DNA of 64,000 nt from Calycina herbarum (Eukaryota; Ascomycota; Leotiomycetes; Helotiales; Pezizellaceae). Each line of letters starts with the position of its first letter. The stretch's first letter is position 1. A program made the position numbers and the translations under genes. The stretch lies in the NCBI GenBank assembly GCA_001414485.1, contig LLEY01000022.1, positions 62,001 to 126,000 on the forward strand. Direction: 5' to 3'. Shown here piece after piece: positions 48,368-60,539 of the stretch. The notes under the pieces were generated by a model. The model saw only the letters and a program-made list of their open reading frames with translations. It did not search any database and had not been told where the DNA came from.

Positions 48368-49286
48368 TTTGCTATGATACCCATTTGCTACGATGCGATT
48401 TCTGAAGGGGGAAGCGAGCTTCATTTTTTGTAAGATTATTTGGGCATGGAACTTTGCTACAAACTTGCTCATTTCGAGGGGGGAGTTCATGAAGTTATGA
48501 TTGATGATGTAACTGGAATTTGTGCTTTAGCTCTAGCATGGTATCTTTGCTGTATTCCTTGGAAGGGTTTACAAGTGGAGTGTCAATGTTGTAGATACAC
48601 GAGCATAGTGAGCACCGAGCGATAATGAAATGAATACCATTTTGTCTACATTTCTTTTACTGACTTCATCCCGGTCTCAAGTGGCCAAAAGTTCCATCTC
48701 GGGGTTGGTTGAAACAAATCGGCCATAGACCATGGCCTAAACCTCGGCAGGGTCTTGATTGTGCAATGAGCATTGTATTCTTTGCTTCCGAGTTTGATGA
48801 TGCGCCTTGGTACTAAGGTATTTGTCGCAGCCCCCGAATACATGCGGGGTTATTTTCGGGGAAGGAAGTTTCCCAAGATCCTTAGTTGAGTACTGTACCC
48901 GACAAACCTAGGTACCCTGGGGATTTCTGGTCTCTAAAGCTTCTTCATAATAACTTTAATTATTCTTGACTAAGTGCACCATCATCTCTTCGAGTTTTGA
49001 TACTAAACAATCTTCAAGTCTTCTCTTCTGAACCAACTTACCCCACAATTTCCACTTACAACAGCCTTAATTTTGAATGCGCCCCGGGGCCTTCGATTGG
49101 TGTTCTCCAGGTGCGGGCAGTGCTGCTGTGAGGCCCGTCTCGAAAACGACCCAGCCAACCGAAATGGCCAAAAATGCCTACTGTACCTCACAGCCCAGCC
49201 TTGCGGCGAACGCCCTAAGAAGAGGTCTCAACGCGGGCTCAAGATAACATGGCGATCGACTTCAACGTCGGCCACTTTCCACAAAC
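48368..49286. other. Intergenic region
   Basis: RdRP 3' region and presumed promoter of the downstream NACHT gene. No gene or repeat is supported. Confidence 0.4.
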
Positions 49287-52034
49287 ATGGTCCTGGACCC
49301 CCTCTCTACCATCAGTCTTGCAAGCAACATCGTCACGTTCATCGAATTCGGCTCAAACATACTCACCGAGAGCCGCAGACTTTATCAAGGCACCGACAGC
49401 TCCGAAAACCTTGAGCTCGCGAGTATTGCTGGGAGCCTGCGACAGTTCTGCGACCTTCTCAAGCCTACGCCAGACGCCCAAGGTCAGTTAAGTGGGGTAG
49501 ATAAGGCATTGCCAAATATTCTCAAAGCATGCAAAGATTTAGCAAACGAGCTACTACAAGCAGTCCAGCACCTTGACTCGAAAGATGCACGCCACAAGAA
49601 ATGGAAAAGTTTTCGACATGCCTTGTCTAGCATCTGGCAGAAGGAGAAACTATCGGGTATGCAGAGCAGACTGGATTCCTTGCGTGATCAAGTAACGCTC
49701 CATTTAGTGGCCAGCGTGAGGTGAGGCATATTCAGTTATGTGTCCCCCTTCAAATATTTGACTGACTGACAAAACGAATTTGTTAGCTTTCGTCAAAAAG
49801 ACATACTAAAAGGGCTCGAGAACCTAAAACAAAACACGGAGACAACGAAGATCCATCGAGAACAAGAACTTGACAAGTTATCCAGCGAAATCAATTCGAT
49901 GCAAATTTCGCAGTCCTCGATGCCTCCTAAAAAAGATCTAGACCGGATAACACTCGTCCTCGAGAATTATTTTGGTGCAGCGGCAGATTTATCGAAAGAG
50001 ATAGACATAATCCGGAGCTTGCAATACGATTCTATGTTGACAAGACACTCGATGATTCCGGAGACATATCAAGATACTTTCGATTGGGTTTTTAATACGG
50101 AACATTTGCCGAAAAATGACCCCCGGTCGAACATTGGCTTAAACACATGGTTGAAGTGCAAGGAAGGTATATTTTGGGTAGCGGGTAAGCCGGGTTCCGG
50201 GAAACCAACGCTTATGAAATATATAAGTGACGATCCAAGAACTGTGGCATGCCTCCAATGGTAGGTGATCATTTCGAACTTATTGAAATCATGTTTCAAA
50301 TTGCGAAGTCCCCATATATCAAGTTATGCCTCTCGAGTAGGCCTTGGAATTGCTTCGAGGATGCGCTTGGTGGTGAAGCTGATCGCAAGCTATATATTCA
50401 AGACCTGACTAAACACGACATCAAAATTTGCAGCAGAAAGAAGCTCATGTTTCCGAAAAAATGGGCAAATGTGGAAAAAGCCCAAGAACAGCACCAGGAG
50501 TTAGCCCTAGAAACAGTAGAACGTGCTCAAGGGGGTTTTTTTGGGGTCTACCTTGTTGTCCGATCACTTCAAAATAGATTAGTCAATAGCGATAGCCTTT
50601 CGATGTTGCGGACCAGACTTCAGTCTCTACCCACAGATCTGAACACATACTTCTTTCACATTCTAAAATCAGCTAATGATATATATCGGTCAAAACTGGG
50701 TACCATATTACAGGCCGTCCTAGTGGCACAAGAGCCGCTTTCACTACTTACATGCTCTTTTATTAACGAGGATGATCCTGACTTTTCTATCAAATTGGCT
50801 GCTTCCTCACATACCGTTGCAGAAATCTACCATCGAGAAAAGAATACCAGGCGGCAAATCAACGGAATGTCCAAAGGCCTTCTAGAAGTCTCTAAAACTA
50901 AAGTCGCTGAAATTGATGGCTTTCGAGTTGAGTTTCTGCATCGGACGGTACATGACTTTTTGAACGAAAAAGAAGTCAGCTCAATTTTGGATTCTATGAC
51001 CCCCGAGGGCTATAATGCTTGCTCTGTGATCGGCCGAGCCTTACTGGCTGCTTTCAAGTTTACTCCACTTGCACCTGACGTTTTGCTCCAGGCGCTTGAC
51101 TTTGCATCCAAAGCAGATGAACAAAGCAGCTCTGCAGATATAACAATGCTCGATGAACTAAACAAGGCCAACAAAATTAAGTCTGGTTCTTGGGATGCGG
51201 AGAGGGAATTCCTTGAAGACGCAACTTCAAAGGGGGCTTGTTGGGTATGTGAAATCTGCCTTAGCTCAATCGCCTCACTTAGTATCTTCCATAGGTGGTG
51301 TACTCTTGGCTACTGCTCTCGGTATAGACGAATCCACTGCACTTATTTCACGGAATGGAGCTAAAGTAGTGCCGATGATATCCATGCTTTTGCAACACGG
51401 CATCAGTCCTAATGCACTACTGAGTAATCGTGAGACGATCTGGCAAAACTTTCTTTCGTTCTATCTCTTCCCGAGGAAGCAATATGATTTTAAGTACTAC
51501 AATGACATGCTAGAGGTTATACTTCTTCGGGGAGTAGATATTCAACACGGGTGGGCACTGATTGAAGAATTCGTACAACGTAGCGGATATTATGAAGAGT
51601 GGCTTGTTGAGATGGCACGAACTTTAAATCTCCTCTTCGGTCATGGTTTCGATCCCAATGAGCCAGGTGACGATGGACGAACACCCTGGATGAAATTTGT
51701 CCAACAGGTTCATCTGAGGGGATTTGAAGTGCCAAACTGTGTCACTGCAGTGCGATATAACTTGGCGAAGCTCTTTCTTCGATACGGCGCGGATCCGTTT
51801 GCTACTTTCCCCCGCTTCTTGACTTGGGAAGGCAAGACAGTTTCCGAAGTTATCCGAAATCTATCGAGATTAACAACGCCGTAGCCAGATCATGACCCCC
51901 AGAGTCTAGAAAAGGTTCTCAATAACGAAATTGCTTATGTCGAAAGCCAAGATACGTATAACAGGAAGCGACCACGGACCGAATCCAGAGAACCGCAGAA
52001 GAGGCGTCGCTATAATGAATGGGGTGATGCTTGA
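49287..52034 (+). pseudogene. NACHT-type STAND (NLR-like) protein pseudogene with internal deletion
   Basis: Exon 1 (49287-49720) encodes the fungal N-terminal domain that begins MVLDPLSTISLASNIVTF. An intron (49721-49786) leads to a helical linker and the NACHT P-loop, which reads GKPGSGKPT instead of GK(S/T); the odd codon is CCA at 50205-50207. After DDPRTVACLQW a TAG ends the frame at 50264. The next frame resumes with GDHFELIEI and IKLCLSSRPWNCFEDALGG, so the stretch with Walker B and most of the NACHT core is missing. The C-terminal helical region continues (VEFLHRTVHDFLNEKEV). A one-base G insertion at 51232-51236 shifts frame into ankyrin-like sequence, and TAG at 51882-51884 precedes a readable basic tail ending at 52034. 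Related intact genes act in fungal non-self recognition. Confidence 0.85.
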
Positions 52035-53990
52035 GTCAAAGTTCTCCTTCACCTGGCAACAATTTGGGAACTTAGAAAACTCAGTTTATGGGGTTCTTGT
52101 ATTTTGTACTGCCTCTTTTGTTGTATTCTGTTACTTTATGGTCTATTTTCTCAAGTACCAAGGCTTCTCAGAAAATTATCGTCTGAGCGTCGATAGGTGT
52201 CTTGTGTACCAAGTTCCCAAAACACTATAATGGTAGGTCTTCCTCCTCGGAAACATTGTCAACAATAGGACTCTAATCCCTTGAATTGGGATGCATTTTT
52301 ATACGTATGCTAAACTTTATCAGGTCAAAGCAGGGGGGGTCATTCGAAGGGATCTTGAAACCTTTCAAGAGATAGTTCTCAAATTCTTTCATTGCATCGT
52401 GTGAAGTATCATGTTAGAGTTCATGCTATCGTTCATCATTGCATCTCGAAGATATCTACAGAAGTGTTAGAACAAGCAAATTGCTGGATATTTGTCAAGA
52501 TTTGCCATGAACAGCTTCTACTACCTAAGATCTGTTTGTTCACGATTTCAAGTTTCTTGATTTTGATCCTGTGCAAGATGATCACGCAACCTCAATCTTC
52601 AATATCTCGTGCTTCAGCGGCAATAGATGAAAGACTGAGCCGCATCAAGGTTGCATCCGCTTCGATCCCCCTCGTGGCTTATTCCCTTGTAGGGCCGGGG
52701 TTGAGATCTCGGTGACGTCTCCTACATTGGTACACTACCTATGTAGATGTGAGACATATCGTCCTTTTCTACATTCTATATCGAAAACAAGATTAAATCG
52801 AGTGCTCGTGCAATCCTGTATAATTTCAATTTCTTGGGGAAAATGGCGATTACGAAACCCGGCTGGATTCTATGGTGGCGTCGCCGAAGCATCTTCCAAT
52901 CCATCAAACGTCACGTTTTACGTTGAAATACTTCGTATCTGTACATGAAATGGAATATTCTGTTCCTTCTTTAGATCAAGCGTGAGAATACAGAGAGCGA
53001 AAAGGAGAAAAATGTGTGCTTCTTCTTAGTTCGGGATGGAGGGATTTAAAGGAGTGAGTACGAGACACACCCCGGCTCATCAGGTGACGTGATATCCCGA
53101 AATTGCCTGTCTCGAAGAGGTTAAAAGTTACGAGCAGATTACGCTTTCGGGAAGATGCAAGCCACTTCGCCAGATGGGGTAGTGATTGTCCGTATTTGGT
53201 AAATTGTTTCCTGATGTTAGCGGTAGCTATGTTGGAGAATTTTAGCGCTTTAATTTTGCTGCTGAAGGGTTGTTTCAAAAAATATTTCACATGTTTTCAG
53301 GCGGTCGCCTTGGAGGTGCCAATTTACTTTTCATAAAGAGAGTTCAGTCTTGAGAACTCTACCTCATGATCATGTGGTATCCCCTCAATGTTTGAATCTA
53401 AGCGAGAGGAGTCAAGGAACGTTACCACGTGCTCCTGCTATGGTAGCATCTTACACCTGTAACACCTTCCCCATAGAACAATATGAAACATGTTTTCGGC
53501 GTGGTCGTCATATTTGGAAATTAGGTTACACAAGTAAGCTTAATCCTTCGGGGTTTACCCCCACCAAAACTCGATCCTATCATCTGCTCGTATTACTTTA
53601 TCCAATCCCATCGAATTGTTTCCGAGCTGTAAACAAACTAATTGGATGCGTGAGTACGGTGGGCGCCGAATGGATTTCCCCAAGCATACTCGTGTACATG
53701 TGTAAATCGTGGGCAGCGAGCATTCAAATCCTCCTCTCCAGGCTACCAAAATAGATTTGTATCAATCGAAACTTGATGGATTTGATAGGATTGTAAGGTG
53801 GCATAAGATTATTAGTATTACCAAATCGCAGCCTCAAAAAATGATTCAAGTACTGGATGTTTCCTCTCGTTTTAGCAGTATCAAATCATTCTCACACATT
53901 TTCAACTTTGCTTCTTCACAACAACAGGTTTCTGGATCCTACAATTATCCTTAGTCACTCCTTTATATCACTTCTCACAAAAACTTCACG
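52035..53990. other. Intergenic region, nothing recognised
   Basis: Short frames on both strands lack domains or splice support. The 53850-53990 segment is likely the promoter and leader of the secreted-protein locus downstream. Confidence 0.4.
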
Positions 53991-54505
53991 ATGTTGACCG
54001 TCAATATTCTCTCCGCGGTTGCCGTTTTAGCTTCTTACGTCTCGGCTGCTCCAGCTGTTGCTCCTCTTGATACCCGAGCTGTCATCACCAGTGGAGTGAA
54101 CCAAGGTTCTATCTTCATGTTTGGAGATGCTGCTGCTGCTAAGCAGATCTTCTGGACTTCCGGGGCTTGTGGATTGAGCACTTATTTCCCCAAAACCAAG
54201 TGCGTATCCTCTCCATTCCTTCATAACTGGGGAATTTATACTAACACCCTTCTAGCAAAGCACTGCCCCTCGTTGCTATCACTAGCACTGTCTTTGACAA
54301 GTTCGGCGCTTCCCAAAACAACAAACTCTGCGGAAAGGTCATCACTATGTCCTATAAGGGTGTCACCTAGAAAGCCATCATCGCAGATAGAAACCTCAGT
54401 GGTGATAACTCCATCGATATGACCTCCGATGTCTGGATTAAGTTCGGACAAAAGGATTTTGATGGAAGTGTTATCAAGTCTTTGACTTGGTCCATTGAGG
54501 GTTAG
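53991..54505 (+). pseudogene. Secreted expansin/RlpA-like (double-psi beta-barrel) protein with nonsense codon
   Basis: Exon 1 (53991-54199) encodes a clear signal peptide (MLTVNILSAVAVLASYVSAA) followed by a short mature start. An intron with GTGCGT donor and TTCTAG acceptor leads to exon 2 at 54256. The mature part has the double-psi beta-barrel words CGLSTYFPKT, LPLVAITSTVFDKFG and LCGKVITMSYKGVT. The frame is then cut by TAG at 54368-54370 and continues as KAIIADRNLSGDNSIDMT to a stop at 54503-54505. Homologous positions commonly hold Gln, so a CAG to TAG change is likely. The full product would be about 150 residues. Expansin-like proteins loosen or bind polysaccharides at the cell surface. 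Confidence 0.78.
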
Positions 54506-57500
54506 GGGATTGTGGATGCATATCGGGACGAGGATAAAAGGAGAGAGGAGGCTTTCGATTCTGGTTTTTTCTTTGTTTTATTATACTTGCATTTGCATTA
54601 CTTGGGAGCGAAGCATTGGTGTGGCATGGGACTGGACTGGGATGCTGCTTGTGGCTTTTACTTTCTGGTTGTATTTCTTAGTTGGGGGATGTAAAAAGCT
54701 GGATTTAGAAGCTTTAGATTGAAGCGAATTGATTTTCGTTCATCCCAAACAGCGTTTATTGTGAATCATAATCGTGAGTGCCAAAACTTTGGTTACACGC
54801 AACATCATCTTATGATCCCATTCCAGTGAGTGAGAGACCCTTTGGTTTGACTCCCTTGCTTTTTTGTAGCGAATTCGGCCTTCGCATTAGTAAAACTACA
54901 CCTCTTTAAGTAACCGCACTTGATAAAGAAACACTCTCAATGTCTAAGGCAACCCTTGCTCCTGTTATATGGATTATAACATGTTGCGGTATTAATCCTT
55001 TGTCAGTTTATCGAGGAATGCTTGGATTGTCTCGTTTTCTATAAAAAGTGGCCCGATTATCCGAAGTGTCTTCTGAATGGACTATTGCTGAGTAAAAAAA
55101 CTGGTTGGTCAACGATAGATTCTAAGACATGAATGAGAGTTTCTCAAAGAGCGGAATTATCAAAAGTTAAGGCATCTGTCATCAAAAGTAGTATGCTAAG
55201 CTCATCAGCAAGTGAGAATCCGTTCCACGTGATCTGGCCCAAGTTATCAATTCGGCTGCCACTTGTTCATGAGGAATATGAGAAACGTGAGGATCAGCCG
55301 GCAAACTCAGTTGGGCAATGACTCTTCCTTCTTGAGGTTGCTAAACAACTCAGGGAAAAGAAACTGGTAGGGTTTTGACCCGTGATTGATTATGATTACC
55401 CTTGCACAACCGTACATTAAAGAGATGAGGTGCCTAATTTGTTGCATATCGCTTTCTCCATCGTAGTAAGCTGCCTACTAATAGTCTATGGGGTTTTTGA
55501 AATGTTCAGATTTCAGGGAAGCCGCTGAGAAAACAAAGAATTTCGAGTTTGAATATTGAGCGTTATGAACCCCTCCCAACGCCACATCAACTTAAACCCC
55601 ACCAAGGTCAACGCCATATCAAAGAGTCTCCTCATCTTACACAACGCTTTCCACCTCAAGAAACTTACATGCAGTTGGTTCCTTCCTTGGATGAGTCTCA
55701 ATCCCACGGCAGAAAAATTCAAGGTCGTTCTCTTTCCCTCGTCCTCGACTTAAACACTCGCCATGGTGAGAGCCGTGTAACGTTGTTTAGTTAGGGTTAA
55801 AAAGGCCATCCAGAGTACGACGCCATGCCACCCCGTTAATTGTAGCAGTTTATAAATTGTTCTACTTTTTATTTCCTAGAGTTTTGTTGCATGTCGCAGT
55901 TGGATACCTCCCAAAATCTGGAATCCGAATAGGCAAAAAAAGAAAAAGATAACACATACAACAGCAGGTATTCGCTGGTGGTCACCCACCCAACTACTAA
56001 TCTGCCGATCTGAGGCTTGTGTATGGCAGAGCGGACGGGATGCCCAATTCTCCTCAGTCTATGGTCGTATGTGACAGCTATGGTCTTAAGATGAAATATG
56101 TAGCAATCTGTTAGAGCTGGGGGATGTTTTGGGATGGATAGGTTGCCGTTGTGTGACACGACGATTGGCTCACGTCAATTTTTATCTATTTAAATTCTCT
56201 GTCCCGTGTACTTACTACTATTTTCATCGAAGAATTCAGTTGTTTCTGTTTTCAGAGAAAGTTTCGTTGGTTGTAACTAGGTACCCCCTACTCGTTGAGT
56301 AATTAAGGTTTGAGACTATCTGATTGGCCAATGTCAACTACGGCGGTGACAAGTGGCAGAAGAGCTGAATTGGAAGAAGATGAACAGCTGCATTGCAATT
56401 CAAATGCAACTATATTCTAGCTTATGACCTATGATCTGTTCTAACCTCAGCCAAAATTACATGTACTACTAAATGGATCCGCACTTTCTGAATGCGCTCG
56501 GTGCAGCTTCTTTCAACTGTGATTATTCTACAATTATAAGAGTACGCAACCTGGAACGCATTTATACAAAATTGATGACAAGCAAAGAATATGTTGGCGC
56601 AGAAAAGCCCAATTCAAAGCTAACTCCGTCATTGATCACCTGATCTTCCCCCTCCCAAACCTTCCCATGTCATGGGATTGGAAGTTATTGCTCTCGGGTA
56701 ACTATTGAGTAATACGGAGACTTCCAAAGAGTGTGAATTACCTAACGACGAAGACCCGACGTTTCTTCTGCTTTTAACCGGAAGTCTATTCTTCTACAGA
56801 GCAGTTTCAATGACAAGTAAGCTCATCAGATGATGCTCTATATTTTCGAAAACATAACAACCTCGGCTAAGAGACTTCCAAGTTGGGTTCACGCGTATGT
56901 AAACGTCGCGCTAAACCGTTATCACTTTGTTTCTGGTGCATACGTTTACTTAATATCATACTCGGCAACGGCTGAATTGTTAGTGGCGGGAAAACAAATG
57001 AGGAGAAGCTTTAGTTTCAGCCACGAAGACCTTCCTTCCTAGAGCTTAAGACGCGGGTTATCAAGCTTCTAGAAAAACCTGGGAGAATTTTCCATGAGAT
57101 CAATATTGTGGAGATCCCGTAGCCAAGTCGGGCACTTTGCGGGATGCTGCAGCCCCGTGGAAGAGCCTCAGGGCTTGGCTCAGGGGTGCGATTGCCGATT
57201 TTGACTTCCATCCCGACGGCACCTCACCACATTTCTCTGACGACCTCGAGTTCTTTTGTCAACTTGCGTTGGAATTTCGACACCACTTTCATTGCGTTAT
57301 CTTTTTGCAAGCTGCCCCCGCGCTGGTATTTGTATTCGCCTCGCGCAAGTCCATGTTCGCATTGACTGAAAATTCTAACTCGATCGTAAGTTGGAGCCAC
57401 AATGTTCGGTGAGATGAGGTAAAAGAAACAAGGTAGCGCGTCAGAGACCCATATATTGACTCTTGCAACCCACAACATTTTACTGAGAATCCTGCCAGCT

Positions 57501-58089
57501 TTTAGATCCAGTGAAGCAGACACGACTTGGGCAGTTCAAGATGCAACTCTTTCCATGGGAAGTTGGTTGAACTGGGTCAGAAGTTTGGCAGAAACGCACT
57601 TGCAGCAGGAGCGACTAACTCGCGAAAACGTCATGAACCAACAAGCTCCCCAAGATGACCAAGTAACCGCCTCATCTTCTCGATTGAAGATCTCTCGCGG
57701 AAGGAGCGACCCCCTCAGTTTCATAAAGCTTCATGGGAAAACACTGGGTGCTCCTTCCCAAGAACCACCCAGCAAGGAAACGCTTCCCCTCTTCTCCCCG
57801 AATTTCCGAATTGTCCACACTTTAGACTGCTCCTCCACTGATTGCCTTACACAAACTGGACAGTAATACATCCTTCGTATCATTCTCGGTCTATTAGGTA
57901 CTACTTTCATAATAAGTTAAAATCTCTGCTCACCCCTCGTCCTTCATCCTTTTTCCCTCAAGCGCAGCATTGTTGTCCTGCAGCACGCACCTTCAGACCT
58001 GCTCACCACCCCAGCAAAGCTCCAATCAACTTTCGAGCTTCGCCCACCCGGTCCCCTATTCGGATTCTTCCTCCTCAGACTCCGGCCAA
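54506..58089. other. Long gene-poor interval with two isolated array-B cores
   Basis: No gene is supported over 3.6 kb. Single copies of the satellite core are seen at about 55438-55455 (TTTGTTGCATATCGCTTT) and 55881-55900 (GTTTTGTTGCATGTCGCAGT), both in the same orientation as the array. The final few hundred bases before 58090 are CT-rich and probably form the permease promoter and leader. Confidence 0.4.
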
Positions 58090-59566
58090 ATGTCAGACTT
58101 CTCAGAAAAGGGCATTACGGCTGCTCCACCGGCTGACGTACATCCAGAGTCCTCAATGGACGGCAAACCCCCGACGCCCGATTCCAATTCGCAAAACGCC
58201 AAGGATGAAATAGTGGGTGAGGCCGAACTGCTGGAGGCCCAGGGACAGCAGCACTTCAAGCGTCTGGGCTGGAAGCGACTGACGGTAGTGTTGCTGGTCG
58301 AAGCGATTGCTCTCGGTGCCCTCTCGATTCCCGGTGCCTATGCGACCCTTGGAATGGTAGCAGGTGTCATCCTCACTATTGGACTCGGTTTGGTCGCCAT
58401 ATATACTAGTTATGTTGTCGGACAAGTCAAATTGAAGTTTCCTGAAGTTGCCCATTATGCCGACGCCGGAAGACTGATGATGGGAAGAGTTGGATACGAG
58501 TTGATTGGTGGAATGTTTGCTTTGGAACTGATTTTCCTGGTCGGATCCCATTGCTTGACAGGAGCTATCGCTTTTGGGAACTTGAGCCACAATACTATCT
58601 GCTCGCTTGCTTTTGCCTTCATCTCCGCCATCATACTCTTTCTCGTCGCACTCCCTCCCGCGTTCGCTGAGGTGGCTATTTTGGGATACATCGATTTCGT
58701 ATCCGTTATGCTGGCAATTGGAATCACCATCATTTCCACCGCAATTGTGGCTGGTCAGGCTCCTGGTGGACTGTCAGCCGTCAATTGGTCAGCTTGGCCC
58801 AAGGAGAATATCACTTTCTCAGAAGCCTTCAACTCCGTCACCAACATCGTTTTCGCCTACTCTTTCGCCGTCTGCCAGTTTTCCTTCATGGATGAGATGC
58901 ACAGTAAGTTCACCTCGAACAAACAATTGCGAATTAAGCTAATTTTGTGCAGAACCAAGGGATTTTGTCAAGTCCATCTGGGCTTTGGGTTTGCTTGAAA
59001 TTTTCATCTATACGATTACTGGATCATTGATCTACGCCTTTGTTGGCCAAGGTGTCAAATCCCCGGCTCTACTTTCAGCAGGACCATTGATGGCAAGGGT
59101 CGCCTTCGGAGTCGCTCTTCCCGTCATCTTCATTTCCGGCTCCATCAACGGAACCGTCGTCGCACGATACATCCACGGACGCTATTACAAGGGCACCGTG
59201 CACCGATTTGTTACTCAAACCAGAGAGGGCTGGATTTCATGGATCTGCTTACTCGTCGTTGTCACCCTCGTCGCATGGCTCATCGCCGAGGCCATTCCAT
59301 TTTTCTCTGATCTTTTGTCGATTATGTCCGCTCTGTTCATCTCCGGTTTTACCTTTTACCTCCCGGCTATGATGTGGTTCATGCTCATTAAGAAGGGAAA
59401 ATGGTACGCCAAAGATAACTTGTTCTTGAGCATTGTCAATGGAATTGTTTTCCTCATTGGAATGGTCGTCTTGATTGCGGGGACGTACTCGGCTATTGTT
59501 GGTGTTAGACAGGGATACGCGAAGGGGACTATTCGTAGCCCATTTACTTGCGCACCACTTGCTTAG
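58090..59566 (+). CDS. Amino-acid permease, AAAP family (475 aa)
   Basis: Exons 58090-58903 and 58953-59566 total 1428 nt (475 codons plus stop), joined by a GTAAGT/TGCAG intron of 49 nt. A hydrophilic N-terminus (MSDFSEKGITAAPP) is followed by RLGWKRLTVVLLVEAIALGA and then about 11 membrane spans. The first-span motif ALGALSIPGAYATLG is characteristic of the Aa_trans (PF01490) family. The protein should import neutral amino acids across the plasma or vacuolar membrane; the substrate is not readable from sequence. The start at 58090 gives a standard length; an upstream in-frame ATG at 57970 would add 40 residues. No lesion is seen. Confidence 0.92.
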
Positions 59567-60079
59567 GAGGGTGTATTAATATCAGGGTCGTGTATTGTTA
59601 GCGAGCGATATTTTATGAGGGGGGAATGAACAACAGAATAGGTAGAAAATAATAAATGCCTTCATTATTTGATTGACTTCTCTTTGTTGATAAACTTCGA
59701 CGTCTGGTTCGTTTGTAGACATGTCAAAATCGCAGTATGGGGGTCGGGAGACTTATGTGGCCAGAATGCTGACTAGTTAATTCATTCCCTTGCCTCTAAA
59801 AGAAGGCCAAAAGAAGGCCAACCCTCTGCTTTTTGGCCACTTGCAGATGAACTCTTCAAATGGTATCGCTATTACAATTCATGCTACAAATTAATTTATT
59901 CCACCTTGCTTACTTGAACCTTGTCACTCTAAGGATCCCAATTGTTTTATTCTAGAACAACGAACGTGACAGCCCCCTTTCTCCACCAAGTCCTTAGTAG
60001 AAAGGGGGTATATATTCGGAGCTACATCCGAGAACCAAATGGAACCAGCTCGAACCCGAGCTGTTTCGGCATCCGCTAC

Positions 60080-60500
60080 ACAGTGATCTGAATATATTAT
60101 ACCAGAGCTCCAAGGAAAATAAATCAATCATATAGTGTGACTGGAACCTCGAAAAATGACCGCGTTTTTTTGAAGGGATTTATGGTTGGAGTTTGTACCT
60201 AGCTTTTGATTACATGGCTGTTCTGGGATATTGTATTTAAGTGGGTGTATGGCTTTCTTGGGATATACGACATTTTTCGCGATCTTCCTCTTAAGCAGAG
60301 TCTCTCTGAATGGATTATACCAAAGCTCTGGGAGAATAAAATGGATTATGTAGTAGAACTGGAAACTCAATTGTAACTAATCTTTTCACAAAATTAGAGT
60401 TCTAGGTTTGTACCTATAATGACTTTGTTTATCCAACTGTTTTGGCATAATAGATTTGAATAGATATAAGACTTTCTTAGGATGCTTCATATTTCTCGTT
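60080..60500 (+). repeat. Degenerate ~213-bp tandem duplication
   Basis: The block around 60088-60165 (ATTATACCAGAGCTC, GAACTGGAACCTC-like) recurs diverged at about 60301-60375 (ATTATACCAAAGCTC, GAACTGGAAACTC). The following parts (TGGCTGTTCTGGGATATTG and CCAACTGTTTTGGCATAAT, then CTTTCTTGGGATAT and CTTTCTTAGGATGC) match in the same order, giving a period near 213 bp. Confidence 0.55.
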
Positions 60501-60539
60501 AGACGTAGGGCTTCTTGAAGGGTTTATTTTTGCACATAT

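Noticed and set aside
53715..53752. tRNA 3' end (TTCAAATCC followed by an acceptor-like GGCTACCA)
   Set aside because: No matching 5' acceptor strand, D-arm or anticodon arm was found upstream.
57456..57866. 136-aa frame upstream of the permease
   Set aside because: No recognisable motif or splice support. It lies in the probable permease promoter.
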